The notes beneath the pieces are model-generated. The model searched no databases. It worked only from the letters and a program-made list of their open reading frames with translations, and was not told the DNA's origin. A program made the translations under genes and the position numbers. A stretch of DNA of 64,000 bases from Chlorokybus atmophyticus (Eukaryota > Streptophyta > Chlorokybophyceae > Chlorokybales > Chlorokybaceae). Positions 58,594-64,000 of this stretch are shown here, in pieces. Position 1 is the first letter of the stretch, and every line of letters begins with the position of its first letter. Where the stretch lies: contig RHPI01002048.1 in the NCBI GenBank assembly GCA_009103225.1, forward strand, positions 26,705-90,704, written 5' to 3'.

Positions 58594-60871
58594 TCATGCG
58601 GTGATGACTGAAAAGGGTGACTCAGGGCGTGCCTGGCCTAGTCGAGGAGACCGCGGCAGTCCAGGGGAGCGCTTGGGTGACAAGGTTGGCGAGGTGTATG
58701 ACGGTGATCTCGGTGTTCTCACATCGCCGAGCAGCACTTCATCAACCTGTGGTACGAAGTTCAATTTAATACACACGTTCTCAACAAGTCCAAGTCCAAA
58801 GCTTTCTAAGACTTGTTGCACACAAAGACTGCGTGTGATGCGTGAAAAGGCACTAACTAACTCGCACCAGTTGGTCATAATTCATTGCAATCACGGATGC
58901 GAATGAGGAAGCCTCCCAAAGGAGTAGCTGCTGCGTGTCTGATGGCGGCTGGCTTGCAACAATAATGTTGCTTGCCGGTGAGGCTTGTGATGTTTTCTCT
59001 GCGGGCGCTGCCTCCTGCACTGCCTTGGTTCTTACTGGTCTTGGCCGGTCCACGCCATCCAGCAACGTCTGCACATCAAAGTTCGGCTTATCATCCCCAA
59101 TATTTCAACATAGCAATTGACATGTATAGAATGCCAACTTGGCATGATGTTGTTAGGACTCACCTTGCTCAGACCAGTGCTGTTGAAATCAATGCCTGAT
59201 GCGGATATTGCAGTAGTAATAGCTTCCGTGTCATAGTTGACGGCTTCCGTGGGAATCAAGATGATATCAGCTGGCGCATAATTCATGCGTCGGGTTGCTG
59301 CAACGCTCTCATTCTTGACAGCCATTGTAGTGGTGTTGGGCAAGACGTTCTCCTTCCCGGCATCGTCTTCATCGTCACTATCAACGACTCTGAGCCCTGC
59401 TGCTTCAGCCTGGTGACTGTTGTTGCGGCGATGATTGTTGTTGTCTTCCTGATCCCCACCGCTGCTGCCACCGCCACCACCAACACCATTCCCAGTGATT
59501 GTGCTTCGCCCAATAGTGTGGCCATTCGCTTGGTTGTTAGTTGAGCCCGACCTCGCATTGCCATTTGTGCTGCGTGTTTGCTGATTGGCAGCGCCGTTGC
59601 TCTGAGCGCTGCCTCTGCGTGTGTTGTTGCCACTGCCGGCTTCGGGTGCATCCACACTCTGCTTGTTGCTGCTGTTGTTGTCTGTTGAGTTTGTCCACGT
59701 TGTGGACTGTTGAGGCTGCTGCGAGTCTGCTGCAATTGAGTGGTAGCGGTGAGCGTAATGCGGGAGGCTGCTTGTAGATACTCGCCTCAACTGCGGCGCT
59801 GCACTTGCTTCTACTTCTCCCACACCTTTGCTGTCCGCGGTGGTTGTTGAAAGCGTGCACGTGAACCCCTGCAACGCTTCCCTCTCAATCCGACGCTGTG
59901 TCGATGTCCTGTCACCTTTTCTTACTGACCGCAGCAGTGACTGCCAACAACACGCCAATATATCAGTTCACGCCGCATGTACAGGTTTCTGGACAAAGTT
60001 TTGTCATGTTTGCAATGCAGGGTGTCAAATGCTATGACCACCACGCACCTGATTGCGATAGGGACCGAGGGCTCGTGCTCGCTCGCGCTCTCGCCGCTCG
60101 TGAGTTGTGTCAGCGGATCGCGGTCGTCGCATCAGCAGGGAGCGCTCTTCCAGAAGGCCACTCAACAACGAGGGGTTGTCGCCGACGCCTTCCACTTCTT
60201 CCACCGCGCCAAAATGCGTCGGAGAAGGCGTGCGCGATGGCCAGGTTGTACTGCGTGTGACACGCCGTGATGACGGCGCAGCGGGTGCCAGCATTATACG
60301 GCTGATGTCAATATCAACTTGCTGCATGCGGCCTGAGATGGTTGTCGGGGGCGCAGAGCGCACTCGGATTGATGGTGAACGCTCAGCACTGGTCACGATC
60401 GGGGAGGATCCAACACGCCCTATTTTGAGGACGACAGCGAATAACCAGGCAGCTTGGGCAGTGTGTCAATGCACGACCTTTCATGCAGTGCTGAGGATGG
60501 CATATGTATCTCTCTGTGCGTGCCTGTTTGCATGCATACGTGCGTGCGTGCGTTTGTGCGTGCGTGCGTGTGCGTGAGTGTGTACAAGACTTCACGACCA
60601 AAACGCCAACAAGCTGAGCTAATGCAGTGCCACAATCAGATTGCAAGTGGTGCTGTATGATTGTCTTCAGTACAGTGCAACTCTCGTACCTCTTGCTGGG
60701 GAAGCGGGTCTTACTACAGTGCGAGGTTTCGCTTCATCAACTGGTGGCGTCCAGGCAATCGAGACAGGGTGAACATTCTGCAAGCGGTCTGGTCTTTTAG
60801 CTATAATGGCGGCGACGGCTCTGGCAGCCGCGCCTTGCGCTGAGATGTCCGGAGAAGGCTGCTTAGTCAGG

Positions 60872-60904
<33 letters not shown>

Positions 60905-61044
60905 CTCTGCCTTAGCGGGCTGGTCTTCCCTGCAATCGCCTTCGCAGGAGACACAGGCCGGTAGTTGCGTGCTGCTCGGCCGCGGTTGCTCAAACGTTGC
61001 TGCGGTGGCATTGTGTACACGTCATCGCGCTGCTCCACACCCAT
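58594..61044 (-). CDS. Low-complexity, largely disordered basic protein
   Basis: Exons 61044-60690, 60419-60049, 59940-59164, 59068-58862 and 58746-58594 join in frame to 620 aa. No catalytic domain is recognised. Features in order: an Arg-rich start with a polyglutamine run of nine residues (from the CTG repeat at about 60873-60902); an RSAPP/RSTTWPSRTPSP segment; a repeated RRERERARA stretch; a long Asn/Gln/Ser/Gly-rich region (STDNNSSNKQ, GGGGGSSGGDQEDNNN); an acidic patch (VDSDDEDDAGKENV); and a Ser-Pro end (TPRSPSYTSPTLSPKRSPGLPRSPR) rich in possible SP/TP phosphorylation sites. This suggests a regulated scaffold, cytoskeletal or nuclear protein, but that is inference. An internal Met at 61008 (MPPQQRL) is an alternative start. 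The last acceptor pair was chosen by phase. Confidence 0.65.
60873..60902. repeat. CTG/CAG trinucleotide repeat (polyglutamine-coding)
   Basis: About nine to ten CTG units on the plus strand encode consecutive glutamines in exon 1 of the minus-strand low-complexity gene. Confidence 0.9.
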
Positions 61045-62275
61045 TGCTGCAGCAAGCTATTGCTGAAGTGCTCTTCTCTTCAAGCTGGGACGCTGTGTTC
61101 CAGCAGCCTCATTGCTCAGTGGTGGCTTGTTATCTGGCGAACAGCCACTCGTCAGATCAGGCAGGCAGCGTCACATCATGCAAGCATCCAGTCGACAGCA
61201 CCACAGTCGCAACCACCAAACGCTTCTGTTAGCTGCGTGCAACACTGTTGCTATGTAAACGGAAGCTCCACCGACTGCTTCAATCGTTTGAACTAGTCGG
61301 TGGATGCTAGCACTGATAGAGGACATCAGCAAAATCTTCATCTCAGCTCGTCTCCTCAAAGCAACATGTGCTTGCTGCGTCGCTGACACGACACACATAG
61401 ACTTCTTGCATACCATAGATTTTGTGGCTGTGGAGTATAGAACTATCCTCTTTCATGCCTGTCTTGCTGCAGACTCTGATCAACAGAACAGCAAGGTGAC
61501 AGCTGAAATACAGCTTTACTGCAGCCAGTATTGGCTGGCATGCACTCAGTTAAGATGATCTGATGAGGCCGCAGCACAGGGCAAAATTTTGTTACCATAC
61601 TGTAGGAAAGGTGCCGAAAGCTTGAAGCACAAGCATCTATGCTAGTACATAAACAGGCGCATAGCAAGCTCCAACAAGCTCAACGCTGTTGCTGCCTGTT
61701 TGACAGTCAAACAGAGCAGTACAACAGCTGGTCACGTTGCATTCAGCACGTAGTGCAGCGCCAGTGACCATTAGGCAGCTCCTACCACAGTGACATGACA
61801 CGACAGCTGGCAAACTGCAAGTCAACCATTGAACACTCCAGCCACGCAGAGCACCGCTGCGTCCCACCTCTCTCGCACCCACGTTGCCTAGGCTCTCCTC
61901 CAGTCAAGCCACTCCTTCATCACAAGTCACCACGCACTTAGACACACAGTTCTTCCAAACGTGCTGCACACAACCGCCGCCGCCGCCGTCGCACCAGCAG
62001 CCTGACGCCTGACTCCCTGCTGAAACACGTGCAAACGCCGCAGAAAGCTAAGCGTACTATTTTTCCAAAAAGCAAAGGGCTGACTTGCGGACAAAGTCGC
62101 TTCGGGCATTGATGTCGCTTCGATTCAGTTCCTTGCTGCCATCTTGGTTTGGCTTTCTCGGAAAACACAATTCGCTCCGTGGATTACGTTTGGCTTCCGC
62201 CAGCGAGCTTAATATAGCTTAGGCCAGGCTGCTGGTTGCGCGGGAAGGGGCGGCGGGGCAGAGGTGACGGCGGCG
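61045..62275. promoter_or_regulatory. Shared 5' region of low-complexity (-) and EFCAB10-like (+) genes
   Basis: About 1.2 kb between divergent starts with no supported exon. Short CAGC-rich palindromic words are common. Confidence 0.4.
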
Positions 62276-63954
62276 ATGGAGCTGTTGAGGGCGAGAATGG
62301 GGGCGTGGAGGGCGGAGGCTAGGGCTCGAAAGTTGTTTGACAGGGCGCAGTCGCTGGCCACCGAGGCGCTGCCGCTCTCGTGGGAGGATCTGGCCAATGC
62401 CTGCCAGCAGGTGAGCGACGATGAAGTACTCATCAGGGGGCTTGCGCTCAGCTGCATACTGACTAGCCCTACACCTGCATCACTGATGCGAGCGTTTCCA
62501 TGCCCACATTCAAACATACAATCTCAGCGACGAAGCAATGTTCTGTGCGTTTGTATTCACAAGTTCAGTAGAGGCTGCTGAGCAGCTGAACGCCAACAAC
62601 AGCGACAGCATGGCGGCGAGCGTTAAATATTTGTTATTAGCTGTCAGTGAAGGCACTGGTCTCAAACACTGCGACTGCTGCTGTCGTTTTTGGATTTTGC
62701 GAGCAGCACTGCGCATGTGACGAACAAATCAATGCCTGATTGGAGCCAAGTGACCTGGTACGAGTGGTAGCTAAGCAAGCACGCGATATTCTACTTGACC
62801 AGCATGCGCATTTTCCAGCAGCACCATCACCAAGCAGCTACTTTCTGGAAGCATACACAGCTAGTTTGCTGCTGCTCGACCAAGCAAGGCGCTGGAGAAA
62901 GCAGCAAACCGGTAGTGTACAACGTCAAAGCGACAGCTTTATTGACAGTTATGTCTCGGTTGGAAGCTGATGTCTCTTCATCACCCGCTGCTGTATAACC
63001 ACATCAGCAGCTATGCTACATCAGTGCAGCATGGCTGCTGGGGTTTTTGTACAGCAGCCAACCAGTTGTGTATAGTTTTTGGTAGCAAAACTCATTTTCA
63101 AGCTCAGCTCTTTTATCTCTCAGGAGTGGTCAGTAGACTGGACAGATGTGAGGACAGACAAGGATGCGGCGATAGGGCGGTTGAGAGAGCGAGCAATGCT
63201 TATGCGCGACAACCCTAAATCTTTTGAGCAGTTTTGGGGCTGTGCAGTGGGCGAAAGCAACATCCCCACCGGCGCCGACGCCACTAGAGAGGACGATCCG
63301 GCCAAAGCCGGCATTGCATACTTGGAGCAGCACAGACTGCCCGCCCTGTTTGAGGTGTGTTCATGTGCGCGCAGGTGTGTTCATGTGCATGTGTGTATGT
63401 GTGTGTTACAGTGCTGCTCAGTTCAAACACACACAGCCTCTCAACATCGTTGTTCCTGTGCAGTACATGACCGCAGCACTGCTATTTTTTCGGCCGCACG
63501 ACCCGAAGAGCTTTCTTGCGCAGCTGCTTAGCAACCTGCAAGCCTCTTACACACGCGTAAGTTGTGACACTGCCACGCCTGTCTACGTTAGCGCAGCTCC
63601 GCATGAAAGCTACCACTCACTAGCAGTTGCGACAGGCTGATGAATTCTTCACCGACACGGACGCAGCCATCATGTTTGGGATGTTTGACATCAGCAACCG
63701 AGGGTGGATTACTGTAGACCAGGTAACATCATGTGTGCCCATAGTATTATTGTGCCGGTCTGCTGCCAAAACAACAAATACATGATGGTTGTTGTCGTTG
63801 TCTGCAGTGCAATGAGGCCCTCAGCTGTTTGGGCTGTTCGGCGGCCAACGCCCGTAGTGAGAAGCTTGCAGGACCGAGCATCCAACGGCTTGATGCGGGC
63901 GCATTCGTCCGCGTCTGCAGAGCGGCACTGTTGGAATCCGCTGCTCTTGCTTGA
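62276..63954 (+). CDS. RIIa/Dpy-30-like plus degenerate EF-hand protein (EFCAB10-like)
   Basis: Exons 62276-62410, 63124-63354, 63464-63556, 63636-63722 and 63808-63954 join to 230 aa. Residues about 110-150 read IAYLEQHRLPALFEYMTAALLFFRPHDPKSFLAQLL, the YLxxHxxPxLxxxLxxxLxxxRPxDPxxFL pattern of RIIa/Dpy-30 dimerisation domains. Next comes MFGMFDISNRGWITVDQ, an EF-hand loop (D-I-S-N-R-G-W-I) with too few acidic ligands for firm calcium binding. This order matches animal EFCAB10, a small protein linked to cilia. The N-terminal 110 residues (WEDLANACQQ, EWSVDWTDVR) are extra and unrecognised. The 713-base first intron could hide another exon. A role in flagellar radial-spoke-like assemblies is inference from RIIa-domain partners. 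Confidence 0.75.
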
Positions 63955-64000
63955 CGACATTGTTGTGCACAAAACGGGCGTTGTGTGTGTGTGTGTGAGG
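63955..64000. other. Window end, after the EFCAB10-like stop
   Basis: Short 3' flank ending in a GT-repeat; nothing else is visible. Confidence 0.6.

Noticed and set aside
1-64000. tRNA, rRNA, CRISPR or operon-like clusters
   Set aside because: I looked for tRNA arms, rRNA motifs and regularly spaced repeats by eye and saw none; a covariance-model scan would be needed to exclude tRNAs with certainty.

Overview
The window is nuclear DNA of a green-lineage eukaryote, most likely a green alga. Its genes are broken into many short exons with GT-AG borders (a few with GC-AG), and every recognisable protein is eukaryotic and plant-like. They include a plastid-type one-helix LHC-like protein, a plant-type organellar polynucleotide phosphorylase, an agenet-domain protein and a FluG-type amidohydrolase. 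Three plus-strand genes carry TGTAA 28-46 bases after the stop, the polyadenylation signal known from chlorophytes. The genome nevertheless encodes canonical eEF1A, which most chlorophytes have replaced by EFL. A streptophyte alga or one of the minority of eEF1A-bearing chlorophytes is therefore the best guess; this is inference. Spacers are rich in TG/CA runs, GCATGC words and microsatellites.

Layout. 1-864: 3' end of a thioredoxin-fold gene (+). 2596-6150: TM9SF/nonaspanin (-), 8 exons, 643 aa. 6151-11725: gene-poor, AT-rich in part, with inverted repeats and (GA)n and (GT)n tracts. 11726-12566: small secreted protein (-). 15105-20230: PNPase (-), 14 exons, 940 aa, with one assembly gap inside an intron. 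20738-21591: short GON7-like protein (+). 22701-26059: membrane-anchored pepsin-type aspartyl protease (-), 9 exons, 688 aa. 28808-33590: SMUBP-2-like helicase with N-terminal R3H domain (-), 22 exons, 798 aa. 34177-37117: chromate-transporter family protein (+), 12 exons, 462 aa. 38620-43242: agenet-domain protein (-), at least 18 exons, interrupted by a gap. 44337-47793: FluG-type amidohydrolase (+), 14 exons, 482 aa. 50268-51825: eEF1A (-). 53062-55100: ribosomal protein eL4 (+). 57154-58012: one-helix protein (+). 58594-61044: low-complexity basic protein (-). 62276-63954: EFCAB10-like RIIa/EF-hand protein (+).

Genes are often arranged head to head with 0.5-1.2 kb between starts (PNPase/GON7-like, helicase/ChrA, agenet/amidohydrolase, eEF1A/eL4, low-complexity/EFCAB10-like). 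There is no operon-like pathway cluster. Functions are housekeeping (translation, RNA turnover, secretory sorting) plus organellar and stress roles. Exon models were built by hand from frame continuity, splice consensus and family motifs. Joined exon lengths are multiples of three for every complete model except the agenet gene, where the gap prevents closure. I found no mature system that looks like a new defence or metabolic cluster. The most unusual signals are the GC-AG introns, a dispersed MITE-like repeat, the N-terminal R3H helicase and several under-described small proteins.
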